From the NCBI RefSeq assembly GCF_013256425.1, contig NZ_CP053904.1, forward strand, positions 1,612,001 through 1,676,000: a stretch of DNA of 64,000 nt, given 5' to 3'. Position 1 is the first letter of the stretch. Every line of letters begins with the position of its first letter. The notes below the pieces were generated by a model. The model was not told where the DNA came from. It was given only the letters and a program-made list of their open reading frames with translations, and searched no databases. Positions 48,099-57,200 of the stretch are shown piece after piece. A program made the position numbers and the translations under genes. The DNA comes from Hymenobacter sp. BRD67. GTDB taxonomy: Bacteria > Bacteroidota > Bacteroidia > Cytophagales > Hymenobacteraceae.

Positions 48099-49397
48099 AT
48101 GCGTAAAATCTACCCCCTGTTTCTGCTCTTCCTCTTTTCGGTGGGGTCACCCGTGGTTTTGCGGGCGCAAGTCAAGGCCCTTCGCTTTGGAAAAGTTGTC
48201 GACGGGCGCGGAAAGGTGTTCACCAACGCCGTCGTGCTCATTCGCGCCGACCGCATCGTGGCTGTCGGGGCGGCCCAGGAGGTGGCTATCCCTGCCGACG
48301 CCGAAACCATCGACTTACGCGCCTACTCGGCCATCCCCGGTCTCATCGACGCGCATACCCATATGACCTTCTACTGGGATAAGACGCCGGGCACCACCCC
48401 CTGGGCGCAGCTGGGCACGCTGGGGCCGGCCGTGACAGTCTTCCTGGCTCAGGAAAATGCCCGCAAAGCCCTGGCCACCGGTGTTACTACCGTGCGCGAC
48501 CTGGGCTCGTTCGACAACATGGACTTCGCCCTGCGCGAGCTGATTAACCGGGGTGCTATCGTGGGGCCGCGTATGTTCGTGGCCGGCAACGGCCTGCATA
48601 TCAGTAGCTCACCCTATAAAGTCGGGGCCATTCCCGATGCCGGGCAGTGCGACGGCGTAGAGGCCGTGCAGCGCGTGGCCCGCCAGCAAATCGCCGCCGG
48701 GGCCGACTGGGTAAAGATGTACGGCTCGACCGGCAGCGACAAGGATGTAACCGGCTTCCAGACGTTTACTTATGAGGAGATGAAAGCTGCGGCCGACGTG
48801 GCCCATTTTGCCGGCAAGCGCATTGCTATTCACTCCTATGGTCCCGATGGCGCCCGCGACGCGGTGCGGGCTGGTACTAATTCCGTGGAGCACGCCATTA
48901 ATATCGACGACGCAACCCTGGCCATCATGGCCAAAAAAGGCACCATCTACGTGCCCACCGTCGAGCATAATAAGTACTACATTGCCCACCGGGCCGAATT
49001 TGGCTACGATACGACCGTGGTAAGAGAGTTGAATGGCTACGTGGCACAAAACTTCGAAACCCTGAAGCGGGCAATCAAGGCCAGGGTGAAAATTGCCATG
49101 GGCTCCGATGCTGTCTTCACGGGCTTCGGGGAGAATACCCGCGAGCTGGCCTGGTTTGTCAAGGCGGGCATGAGCCCTGCACAGGCCCTGCAAACCGCCA
49201 CCACAACCGGCGCCGAGCTGCTGGGTCAGGAAAAAAATCTGGGCGCCATTGCCCCCGGCTTTCTGGCCGACCTGGTAGCCGTGGAAGGCGACCCGACCAC
49301 CGATATCAACGTAATAATAGACCACGTGAAATGGGTGATGAAGGCCGGTAAGGTGGGCTTTGATGCTACCCAGCCGGCCGCCCCAGCGCCGCGCTAA
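48099..49397 (+). CDS. secreted metal-dependent amidohydrolase
   Basis: The intact 432-residue protein has a signal peptide (to LRAQ). It shows amidohydrolase-superfamily metal ligands: DAHTHM, Lys in WVKMYGST, His in IHSYGPDG, His in SVEHAINID and Asp in AMGSDAVFTG. It ends with the composite-domain segment GAIAPGFLADLVAVEGDP. It belongs to the imidazolonepropionase/prolidase-like group, whose members hydrolyse Xaa-Pro dipeptides or cyclic amides; the exact substrate is unknown. It is convergent with the gene at 49623. Confidence 0.9.
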   Translation: MRKIYPLFLLFLFSVGSPVVLRAQVKALRFGKVVDGRGKVFTNAVVLIRADRIVAVGAAQEVAIPADAETIDLRAYSAIPGLIDAHTHMTFYWDKTPGTTPWAQLGTLGPAVTVFLAQENARKALATGVTTVRDLGSFDNMDFALRELINRGAIVGPRMFVAGNGLHISSSPYKVGAIPDAGQCDGVEAVQRVARQQIAAGADWVKMYGSTGSDKDVTGFQTFTYEEMKAAADVAHFAGKRIAIHSYGPDGARDAVRAGTNSVEHAINIDDATLAIMAKKGTIYVPTVEHNKYYIAHRAEFGYDTTVVRELNGYVAQNFETLKRAIKARVKIAMGSDAVFTGFGENTRELAWFVKAGMSPAQALQTATTTGAELLGQEKNLGAIAPGFLADLVAVEGDPTTDINVIIDHVKWVMKAGKVGFDATQPAAPAPR

Positions 49398-49493
49398 GTA
49401 TCGGCAGCCCCGGTATAGCCGGGTACTGCTTTGGCAACGTGCAAATCGAGCAGCCGGCCCACCGCTTGGCAGGGCGGCTGCAGTTGGTCGGCT

Positions 49494-49567
49494 GCCGCCA
49501 GCAGCTCGTCGAGGGCCACCCGGCCCCTAATCCGCCGCCGGGTGGCCCTCGACGAGCTGCTGGCGGC
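49494..49567. terminator. 31-bp perfect inverted repeat between convergent genes
   Basis: Arms 49494-49524 and 49537-49567 match exactly around a 12-base loop. The stem is GC-rich without a T-tract. It lies 97 bases after the amidohydrolase stop and 56 before the end of the gene at 49623. It may serve as a bidirectional terminator or be a small duplicated element. Confidence 0.6.
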
Positions 49568-49622
49568 TCACCAGCGAGAAGTCTTCGCCTAGCCGGCCCG
49601 GTCGCGCTTGAGGTGGCCTAGG

Positions 49623-50030
49623 TTAGGCCGTTTGTAACCACTGCCTCGCCTCGCTTTCATGCTCAAAATACCGAAAATCGAGCGGGTGATGGGCTACTCC
49701 ACTACCAACAGCCCGAGCCGCTAGGTTACCATCCGCTTGCGTACTTTCCACAATGGCACAATGGCTGTAAGCGCATTCGGCTATTGCCTGTGGAATCCAC
49801 TGTTCAATAAGCCATCTCTGTTCGTCGGTCGATAAGGGTTGACGAACTGCTTGGTTGGTGAGCAGCTTGCAGGTGCTGTGATGCCGGAGAGCTTGCAGGG
49901 TATGCGAGTAGAGGGACTGTAATTCAGCCGAAGTTATCAGGGCGTCCGTCCAGCTCAGGACCACAAAGCCAGCTGGGTCATAAAAAATACTACCAAGAGG
50001 ATTTCGGTAGTAAAACAAAACAGAAGACAT
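49623..50030 (-). CDS. hypothetical STAS/SpoIIAA-like protein
   Basis: The intact 135-residue frame has layout features of the SpoIIAA-like (STAS/SEC14-type) Bacteroidota proteins: an N-terminal strand DPAGFVVLSW, a helix ELQSLYSHTLQALR, KLLTNQAV, IPQAIAECAYSHCAIVES and the end FRYFEHESEARQWLQ. It is cytoplasmic. Function is unknown and the family call is tentative. Codon use is less GC-rich than most neighbours. Confidence 0.6.
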   Translation of the reverse strand: MSSVLFYYRNPLGSIFYDPAGFVVLSWTDALITSAELQSLYSHTLQALRHHSTCKLLTNQAVRQPLSTDEQRWLIEQWIPQAIAECAYSHCAIVESTQADGNLAARAVGSGVAHHPLDFRYFEHESEARQWLQTA

Positions 50031-50075
50031 GGATAGGATAAAGGTTTAATGGGCGAGCAGGCGAGCTAAACTAAA

Positions 50076-50473
50076 TCAGAGTGTAAAAATTGCCCACTTA
50101 GGTATTCGTCCCGCAAAGAACGGGCTATTTGCCAGTACTACCTCTTTTCTGCTGCCTATCCAGAGCCCATTTTGGGAGCCGGCTTTGGCATAAGTACGTT
50201 CGCGCCACATTTTCAGGTTGGCCGGCGCGTCTATATTGGCAGGGTTCAGCACCGGCCAGGTAAGCGCGGTCGCGGGCTGGGCTACCACCGCCCCGGTAGC
50301 TCAAAGCCCGGCGTGGCCGTGTCCACGATGTAGACCCCGTCCGGCACGAGCTGCGTGAGCGAGTTAAACGGCCCATTAGGTTGCCATAAGCAGGTAGGGC
50401 GCGAAACGGGCGCGCGGCTCGCGCCGCAAACCCCACGTTTCGCTCCCAGGAGTACCGAATCCCCCAGACGCAA
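50076..50473 (-). pseudogene. C-terminal remnant of an unknown gene next to tRNA-Thr
   Basis: Two frames joined by one added G near 50292 read PNGPFNSLTQLVPDGVYIVD ... GFELPGAVVAQPATALTW ... and end GRIPKWAIFTL. The sequence looks protein-like, yet no natural start is visible: toward its 5' side it runs straight into the tRNA-Thr terminator. It appears to be the tail of a truncated gene. I do not recognise the family. Nothing else is seen between 50031 and 50470. Confidence 0.45.
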
Positions 50474-50520
50474 AAAACCCGGAAAACGGCTTTCACGGCG
50501 TGAGAAGCAGTTTTCCGGGT
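50471..50520 (-). terminator. intrinsic terminator of tRNA-Thr
   Basis: On the minus strand ACCCGGAAAAC (from 50520) pairs perfectly with GTTTTCCGGGT (to 50477), followed by a T-tract at 50476-50471. It starts 21 bases after the 3' end of the tRNA. Confidence 0.85.
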
Positions 50521-50540
50521 GCTCCGGTAGGGAATAACTG

Positions 50541-50613
50541 AGCCTCCTGTCGGACTCGAACCAACGACCCTCTGATTACAAGTCAGAAGCTCTACCAACT
50601 GAGCTAAGGAGGC
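50541..50613 (-). tRNA. tRNA-Thr (anticodon UGU)
   Basis: The minus strand begins GCCTCCTTAGCTC and folds into a full cloverleaf: acceptor GCCTCCT/AGGAGGC, D-loop AGTTGGTAGA, anticodon stem TCTGA/TCAGA with loop CTTGTAA (anticodon TGT, reading ACA), and T-arm GTTGG-TTCGAGT-CCGAC with one G-U pair. CCA is not encoded. A terminator follows. Confidence 0.95.
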
Positions 50614-50672
50614 TTTAAGGTGGGGCAAAAGTAAGGTGAAAAATGCCGCCCAACAACAATAGGCACGAATAA

Positions 50673-50702
50673 AAAAGGGAGAGCCGGCCGGCTCTCCCTT
50701 TT
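50673..50702 (-). terminator. terminator of the DUF349 gene
   Basis: A perfect 15+15 palindrome (AAAAGGGAGAGCCGG and its complement) ends in a T6 run on the minus strand, 20 bases after the stop codon. Confidence 0.85.
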
Positions 50703-50721
50703 GCGACTGGCAGCTAATGCC

Positions 50722-53052
50722 TTAGCTGCGCAGCTGCTTCAGCTGCTTTTTTAGCTTTTCGATGCGCACGCGGGCTTCCTGCATACGGCCCTGATACTCC
50801 TGGCGCAGCTGGTCGGCGTTCTTCGAGCGGGCGAAGAAGTCGAGGTTGGTTTGCAGGGTAGCCACGTCGTTTTCCAGCTCCTGAATTTCACGACGCAGGC
50901 CGGTTTCCTTGCGGGTAAAGGCTTGCTGGGCCTGCGGGCGGGCCTTGAGCCGGGCTATATCCAATTGAAAAAGCAAGTCCTCTTTGTCAGTAGGGGTGAT
51001 GCCGGCGGTCTGGTCCAGGTATTTACCCATAAGGGTATGAAACTGCTCTTCGCCCCGGTCAGTAGTGCCCGCGCCGGGTTGGTCGGCCGCGGCGTCGAGT
51101 TCCTGCCACTCCGCGATAAGCGAGCGAAAGCCTTCGAGCGTACCCGGCTGCTCGGGCGACAGCGCGCCTACTTGCTGCGCAATTTTATCCAAACGGGTAA
51201 CCTGCTCGCTGCTGGCGGCCGACTGCCGCTCCTCGCGCTGGCGGGTTTCCTGCTTGGGGCGCTCAAATACACTGTCGCAGGCGGCGCGGAAGCGCTTCCA
51301 GATTTTATCGGCCTGCTTCTCGGGCACGCGGCCCACGTCTTTCCACTCTTTCTGCACCCGGATGATGATGTTGCGGGCTTCGTCGAAGTCAGGATTTTGC
51401 TGGGCGGCTTCGGCCTGCTCGATGAGGGCGTACTTGGCTTGCAGATTGGTGTTTTTCTCCGAGTCGAGGCTCTTGAAAAAATCATTCTTGCGGTTGAAGA
51501 AGGCCTTGTAGGCATTCCAGTACTGCTTGTTGAGCTGGTCGGCCTGGGCGCGGGGCACCGGGCCGGTGGCTTCCCATTCCTTCTTAATTTCCTGCAGCTC
51601 ATCGGTGCGCGAGCGCCACTCGTTGACGCGCTCGGTGGTAAACTCGGCAAAAGGCAGCACCCGTGCCAGCAGGGCCTGCTTGGCAGTCAGGTTTTCCTTT
51701 TCCTGGGCCGAGCGTACGTCCACAAATTCCTTGCGGCGCAGGTGCACGGCCTCGGAGGCGGCCAGGAAGCGCTGCCACAGAGGCTCGCGCTGCTCGCCGG
51801 GCACGGGGCCGATGTGCTTCCAGTCGTCGTGCAGCTTTTTGAGCTCGTCGAGGGCCTTGTTGATGCCGGGGGCATCCTTGAGGGCTTCGGCACGCACGAT
51901 GAGCGCTTCCTTGGCTTCCTGGTTGCGGCGGCGGTCCAGCTCCTTCAGCTCATAAAAGCGGCCCTGGTTGGCGTAGTAGCGGTCGAGCAGGCCGTGGTAG
52001 GTATTCCAGGTTTCCTGGCTGTCGGTCTGGGGCACGGGGCCGGTCGCTTTCCAGTCGGCCTGCAGCTGCTTGAGCTTCTGCGAGCTATCCTTGGTTTCGG
52101 CACTTTCCACGAGTTGGCGCAGCTGGGCCAGCAGCTCCTGCTTGCGGGCCAGGTTCTGGGCACGGCTCTGGTCTTCGGCCTTGGCATCGCGGGCGCGGCC
52201 CTCGCGGAACTCCTGCAGGGCCTGGTTGAGCTCGCCCTGGCTGGCCGGGGCTGAAAGCTGAACTCCTGCGGAGCGTTGGCATCTTCGGCCAGCTTCTGGC
52301 GCGAGGCGGCGCGGGCGGCGGCCACGTTGGTTTCGTACTGGCGGTTGAGCTCCAGAATCTGCTGGCGGTTGCGGCGGGCGTCGGGGCGGCGCAACAGCGC
52401 CACCAGGTGGGCTGCCTGGCTTTCGAGGTCGAGAGTGCTGAAGTCGGGGGCCGGCGTTTCGGGCACGTAATGGTCGGCTTCTCCTTCGGCGGCGAGGTGA
52501 GCTACCTCGGCCTGGTGGGCTTCGGCGGCGCTTTCGGTGGCGGAGGTAGGCAGCGTGGCTATCTGCTGGGGGCCTCGTCGAGCGCATCGGCCGAAGCCAG
52601 CGTGGCGGTCGGGGCCGTTTCCTCGGCGGGTGCCGGCTCGGCGGTTTCGCTGAGGGCTGCCGGGCTCATGGCCTCGCCGTAGTGGGCTACGGCCCGTGCC
52701 TGCGGGGCCGAAAGCTCTTCGCTGGCTTCGGCCGGCGCATGCTGCGCCGTCTCGGCAGCGACGGCTTCCGGCGTAGCGGGGGGGGCGTTGGCCCCGTCGT
52801 TGCACCCAGCTCCTGGGCCAGGCCGGGCTCCGACAGGAGCGGGTCAGCTTCGGTTTGGGTGGCCCCGCCACCGGGGGCACGGCCGCCGCGGGCGGCGTAT
52901 CGCTTAGGGCGGGGGCGGCCGGTGTGGCCGACTCGGCCTGCTTGGCGCGAATTTCGGCCAGGCGGGCTTCGATGATGCTCAGGCGGTCGGCGGGGCAGCA
53001 CCCTGGTCGGCGGGCGAGGTGGGGGCGGGGTAGGGTTTTCTTCGGGCAGCAT
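50722..53052 (-). CDS. large DUF349 repeat protein (multiple frameshifts)
   Basis: The merged product has about 775 residues. The N-terminal ~250 are Ala/Pro/Glu-rich and low-complexity. The rest holds several DUF349 repeats, each about 70 residues, recognisable by the phrase DWKHIGPVP or KEWEATGPVP, followed by coiled coil up to the C-terminus (RIEKLKKQLKQL). The family is conserved in Bacteroidota and of unknown function; helical scaffold is all that can be said. At least six one-base frameshifts are needed between about 52240 and 53030, all in C/G runs. Start M52-MLPEENPTP at 53052 was chosen as the first ATG that leads into the repaired frame. Confidence 0.82.
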
Positions 53053-53130
53053 AAGGCGATGCAAAAAGCCGGCGGCCGGGCCAGCAGGTTGTAATTAAAG
53101 TAGCCGCCGGAACGGAGGTCAGAAAAAAAA

Positions 53131-53688
53131 TTAGTTCAGGCGCGGGTCGAGCGGATAATTGGACAGGGCACGGTAGCGACCGCCTTTTTCGCGCAGAATC
53201 GTGCGCCAGAACGCATCAGACTCCAAAGTAAACACTTTCCCGGCAGAGGCGGGCTGCTTTATCCACGAGCCGCGCTCAATTTCCTGCTCCAACTGCCCGG
53301 CCGACCAGCCCGAATAGCCAATAAAAAGCCTGGCGGTGTCGGGGGCAACGTCGCCGTTTGTGAGCCCTGCCAGCAGGATGTCGAAGTCGCCTCCCCAGTA
53401 CACTCCCTGGCCCAGGTCGGTGGCGCCAGGCAGCCCGGCCTGCCGGTGCACATAGTGTAGCGTGTCGGGCTGCACCGGGCCGCCGCTGTAGAGTGGCAAG
53501 GCCGCAGCAGGCGTGGCGGTGCCTAGCGGCAGGTCGATGACATCGCCCAGCGTGAGGCTGGTAGGTTGCGTAAGCACGAGGCCGAACGCCCCCTCGGCCG
53601 GGCTGTGCCGGCAGAGCAGGATAACGCTGCGCTCAAAATTAGGGTCACCCAGGAAGGGCTGCGAGAGGAGAAGGGTGCCGGGCTTCAT
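53131..53688 (-). CDS. YqgE/AlgH family protein
   Basis: The intact 185-residue frame shows the family hallmarks: PGTLLLSQPFLGDPNFERSV, LLCRHSPAEGAFGLVLTQPT, YSGGPVQPDTLHYVH and RLFIGYSGWSAGQLEQEIERGSW. Function is not established; it is a conserved cytoplasmic protein. It lies 78 bases upstream of the DUF349 gene, on the same strand. Confidence 0.95.
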   Translation of the reverse strand: MKPGTLLLSQPFLGDPNFERSVILLCRHSPAEGAFGLVLTQPTSLTLGDVIDLPLGTATPAAALPLYSGGPVQPDTLHYVHRQAGLPGATDLGQGVYWGGDFDILLAGLTNGDVAPDTARLFIGYSGWSAGQLEQEIERGSWIKQPASAGKVFTLESDAFWRTILREKGGRYRALSNYPLDPRLN

Positions 53689-53805
53689 AAGGCAGAGCAG
53701 GAAAGGAAAAGCAGGCCGCCCGCTTGCGGGCCGTTAGCAAAGTAAAGCGTTTAGCTGGCGAATCGTTCCGCGGGCGCAGCCCGGCGGCAACCGCGGGCAC
53801 GGTCC

Positions 53806-53813
53806 TACCTTTG
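53806..53813 (+). promoter_or_regulatory. -7 element before the membrane glycosyltransferase gene
   Basis: TACCTTTG lies 48 bases before the ATG at 53862, with no clear -33. Confidence 0.45.
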
Positions 53814-53861
53814 CCCAGGCCAGCCAAGCCGATAGGCTATATCATCGCCGCTGGGTTGCTT

Positions 53862-55804
53862 ATGACTCTTACTGCTGATTTGTCTTCTACGCATGAACCG
53901 CCCGCCCGCCACCAGCACCCAGCGAAGCGTTGGGTGCTGGTGGCGGGCCTGCTTCAACTGGTAGCACTGGGGCTGGCCTATAGTCGGTTGCTGGGCCATC
54001 CCGGTCGCTACCTGATTGTTGACCACTACGATGGGGCCAAAAGCTATTTTTCACTGGCTACCTTTCTGCGTCAGCCCCTGAGCCAGGGGTTGTTGGAACA
54101 CGGGCAGAACTATCCATATGGAGAATATATATTTTTTACAGATATTGCCCCGCTTGTCAGCGTGCCGCTGCACGCGCTGGTGCAGGTAGTGCCCACGCTG
54201 GCACCTTATGGGCTTTACCTGTTTGATTGCTTCTTTCTGGGCGGCTTGCTGCTGAGTACGCTGCTGCTGGCCGATATGATGCGGCGGCTCGGGCTGCCGG
54301 CGTGGCTTCTACTGCTGCTCAGTGTAACGCTGCCGTGGGTCGGCCCCCAAACCTTCCGCCTCAGTGTGGGGCACCTGGCCCTTTCGTACACGCCGGCCGT
54401 GCTAGGGCCGCTCTGGCTACTGCAGGGCTTGTATGCTGCCTGGCGTGCCGGCCAGCACACCGGGCGCTGGTGGCTGGGGCTGGGGGCCGGCGTGGTAGCC
54501 GCCGCCTGGATTCATTTTTATTTCCTGGGCGTGCTGGGCACCTGGCTGGGCTTCTTTCTGCTGCTGTGGGTCGGGCGCGAAGCGTGGGCTGGGCGCGCCT
54601 GGCGCCCCTGGCGGGCCGGGGCCTGGCACTGCTGGCGGCGGTAGTCGTACTCACCTTTGGGGTTCTGCAAGTGCTCGACCATCGCCACGCCGAGCGCCCG
54701 GTGGGCAGCGATGGCTACGGCTGGATAGAGTGGAAGTTTCAGTTTGGCGCGCTCTTTCGCGGCTACGACTACAATACCGTGCGCTTCCTGCTGGAGCGCA
54801 CAGCTCACATACCTTACGAATCCAGCGCCTATCTCGGAGGCTTCGTGCTGTACGGGCTGCTGGCAGTGGGTGGACTCGCTTTGCTGGCCCGGCAGCGCCA
54901 GCGGAGCGGGCAGCTACTGCCGGCCCTGCCGGCGCCGGGAACCGAAACAGGCCCCGATTTTCTGCTGCTGCTGCTGGCGGCCCTGCCGCTGCTGCTCATC
55001 GGGCTGGGCGAAACCATCGAGCTGGATGGCGGGAATTATGTTATCAACGATTATCTGAATCCGTTTTTCTGGCTGCATAAACTTACGGAGCGCATCACGC
55101 AGTTTCGTGCGCTGGGACGGTTTATTTGGCCTTTCTGGTGGGCATTGGTGCTGAGCTTCGGCTGGTATGCAGGGCTTGCCTGGCGCCAGGCTGCGGCCCA
55201 AGGCGGGCGCCGCCGGCAGCTGCTGTGGATTGTCCTGGCTGTGCTGGCCGGCAATGACGCGCTAAATGCTGGTAAGTATTACCACACTTATACTCAGCGT
55301 GATAATTTGTTTGCTGAGCCCGCCACCGATGAGCTGCGCCAGCTCGTGGGCTGGCCCGAAGCAGCACACTACCAAGCCTTGCTGCCGCTGCCATTTTATT
55401 ATGTGGGCACCAAGGTTGATGACGTGCCCTGCCTAGTGGTAGACCCCGATGACCCGCACTGCAACCATACGTATCAGCTGGGCCTGATTACGGGCCTGCC
55501 ACTCATGCCCCAGAAGGCGACGCGTACGCCGGGCTACCAGGCAGTGGAGTTACAGTCGATGTTCCTCCCTGGTGGCCCCGCCCCGGCTCTGCTAGCCCGG
55601 CTCGACCAACGACCTATCCTGGTTTTTCTGGATTCGGCCTACTACAACGGCCAGAATACCTATTACCGCGACCTGCTCAAAGACCGGCCCGAAATGCTGG
55701 CCTTGTTTAACCGCGTACCCGATTTTATCCGGGAGCAGGGCATGTACCGCCTGCGCCACCAGGGCAACTGGTCGCTCTACGAATGGCAGCCGCGTAAGTC
55801 CTGA
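53862..55804 (+). CDS. polytopic membrane protein, glycosyltransferase-C-like (frameshifted)
   Basis: The merged product has about 647 residues, with around ten hydrophobic helices in the first two thirds and a soluble C-terminal domain. A luminal-type motif early in the protein (YLIVDHYDGAKSYFSLA) and the large size suggest a GT-C-like mannosyl- or arabinosyltransferase-type protein, but no diagnostic catalytic motif is certain. The frame breaks in CCCC near 54606; one added C gives RPLAGRGLALLAAVVV. A strong hairpin lies within codons 15-29. Its family resembles the two paralogs at 58.6 and 61 kb only in topology. Confidence 0.7.
53904..53948 (+). repeat. 18-bp perfect hairpin inside the start of the membrane protein gene
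   Basis: GCCCGCCACCAGCACCCA (53904-53921) pairs with 53931-53948 over a 9-base loop. It lies 42 bases inside the coding frame as annotated. It could hinder translation, or the true start may lie in or after it (GTG at about 53934). Confidence 0.6.
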
Positions 55805-55851
55805 CCTCGGGTCATTTGCAGTTTTATACCTTCGCCTACACTAGCTTGCTG

Positions 55852-56513
55852 ATGATGACCGACGCCGAACTGGCCGCTCTGCGCCAGACCTACGCCCAGC
55901 GAACGCTGCTCGAAACCGACGTGCTGCCCGATGCCGTGCGCCAGTTCCGGCAGTGGCTCGACGAGGCCATTGCCGCCCAACTGCCCGAGCCGTCGGCCCT
56001 GACGCTGGCTACCGTGGACGCCGCTACCGGCCAGCCCAGCCAGCGCGTGGTGTTGCTGAAGGGCCTGCCCGACGATGCGGGTTTTTTGTTCTATACCAAC
56101 TACGACTCCCGCAAGGGCCACGAGCTGGCCAGCCAGCCGCGGGCGGCCCTCAATTTTTTCTGGCCCGGCCTCGAGCGCCAGGTGCGGGTTGAGGGCCTGA
56201 TTGAGAAAGCGCCGGCCGATATGTCGACCACGTACTTTCAGAGCCGCCCGCGCGGTAGCCAGGTCGGAGCCTGGGCCTCGCCCCAGAGCCAGGTTATTGG
56301 TAGCCGCCAGGAGCTCGAAGCCCGAGAGCACGAAACCGAAGCCGAATTTGCCGACCAAAATCCATTGCCGCGCCCCCGCATTGGGGCGGCTACGTGCTGC
56401 GCCCGCAGCGGGTGGAGTTCTGGCAGGGCCGCCCCAGCCGCCTGCATGACCGCTTGGTTTATGAGCGCGAGGCGAGCAGTGGGGGTTGGAGAATCAGCCG
56501 GCTGGCTCCTTAG
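55852..56513 (+). CDS. pdxH: pyridoxamine 5'-phosphate oxidase (frameshifted)
   Basis: PdxH oxidises pyridoxine/pyridoxamine 5'-phosphate to PLP using FMN. The merged product is about 220 residues. Motifs: AMTLATVD-type strand ([23 protein letters not shown]), [31 protein letters not shown] and [19 protein letters not shown]. After repair of the CCCCC near 56375, [30 protein letters not shown] and the C-terminal WRISRLAP are restored. It starts at ATG 55852 (or 55855). Stop 56513 is 6 bases before the next ATG. Confidence 0.95.
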
Positions 56514-56519
56514 TGTGTG

Positions 56520-57185
56520 ATGGTGATAGCACTGCTGCCGGTCATTGAGATAGGCTATAATAACCACGGTATTGAAGTGCCGACTCAATATCCGTATTGG
56601 GAAAACAGCGCACTTTGGGATGCATACCACGCTGCATGTTATGCGGCAGCAGGATTTAAGGACGAGTTTTGCCCTTATTTACCTGGCTCTTCATTTTATC
56701 AATTATCGGCTATTACTGCTCGTAACTTAATTAAGCTGACCAAGGACCACACGGCCGAGCTGCGGGCGGGCACTCACGCCCGGGAGAAAGCTTGCGCGTT
56801 CTTTGGGGGCTACGTCCTGCGAATAGACAACGAAGATGTCTTTTTTCCGCAGTGCTGCGGCCAGCTAAGCGATATAGCTTACTGGGAGGGACTAGCGGCT
56901 GGGGTGGCGTCTACTTATGAAGGGCACCCAGCGCCGGTCCTCAGCTTTGCAGCCGACACGGTGCAGCTTGACTTTTTAGAAAGTGAGTTTGACGAGTCCT
57001 TTCAGCCGCCGCTACCTATGCTAAGTGTAGAAATATGCCGGCCTGCTTTGCAGCTGGCAATCAAGCAAGCTAACTTGGAGCTTGAGCTGTTCGCGCAACG
57101 GCTTAGAGAGCTGAATGAGGCAGAAGCATTAGGCATACCGGATATTGATAAGCTGCTGATTTGGGAAGATGGAAAACACGCGTAA
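56520..57185 (+). CDS. hypothetical protein, AT-richer than neighbours
   Basis: The intact 221-residue cytoplasmic protein has no recognisable family. Features seen: a beta-rich N-terminus (MVIALLPVIEIGYNNHGIEV), cysteines in FFPQCCGQLSD, and an acidic, helical C-terminus (ELFAQRLRELNEAEALGIPD). It begins 6 bases after pdxH and ends 15 before the DUF1015 gene, so it may be in that operon. Its codon use is clearly less GC-rich (many TTA, ATA, AAT), which suggests later acquisition. ATG 56520 or GTG 56517 are both possible starts. Confidence 0.65.
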   Translation: MVIALLPVIEIGYNNHGIEVPTQYPYWENSALWDAYHAACYAAAGFKDEFCPYLPGSSFYQLSAITARNLIKLTKDHTAELRAGTHAREKACAFFGGYVLRIDNEDVFFPQCCGQLSDIAYWEGLAAGVASTYEGHPAPVLSFAADTVQLDFLESEFDESFQPPLPMLSVEICRPALQLAIKQANLELELFAQRLRELNEAEALGIPDIDKLLIWEDGKHA

Positions 57186-57200
57186 CGTAATTCATTGATT

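Noticed and set aside
50851-52254. 467-codon plus-strand frame over the DUF349 gene
   Set aside because: It is leucine/glycine-rich with no domain, while the minus strand shows DUF349 repeats and a matching terminator.
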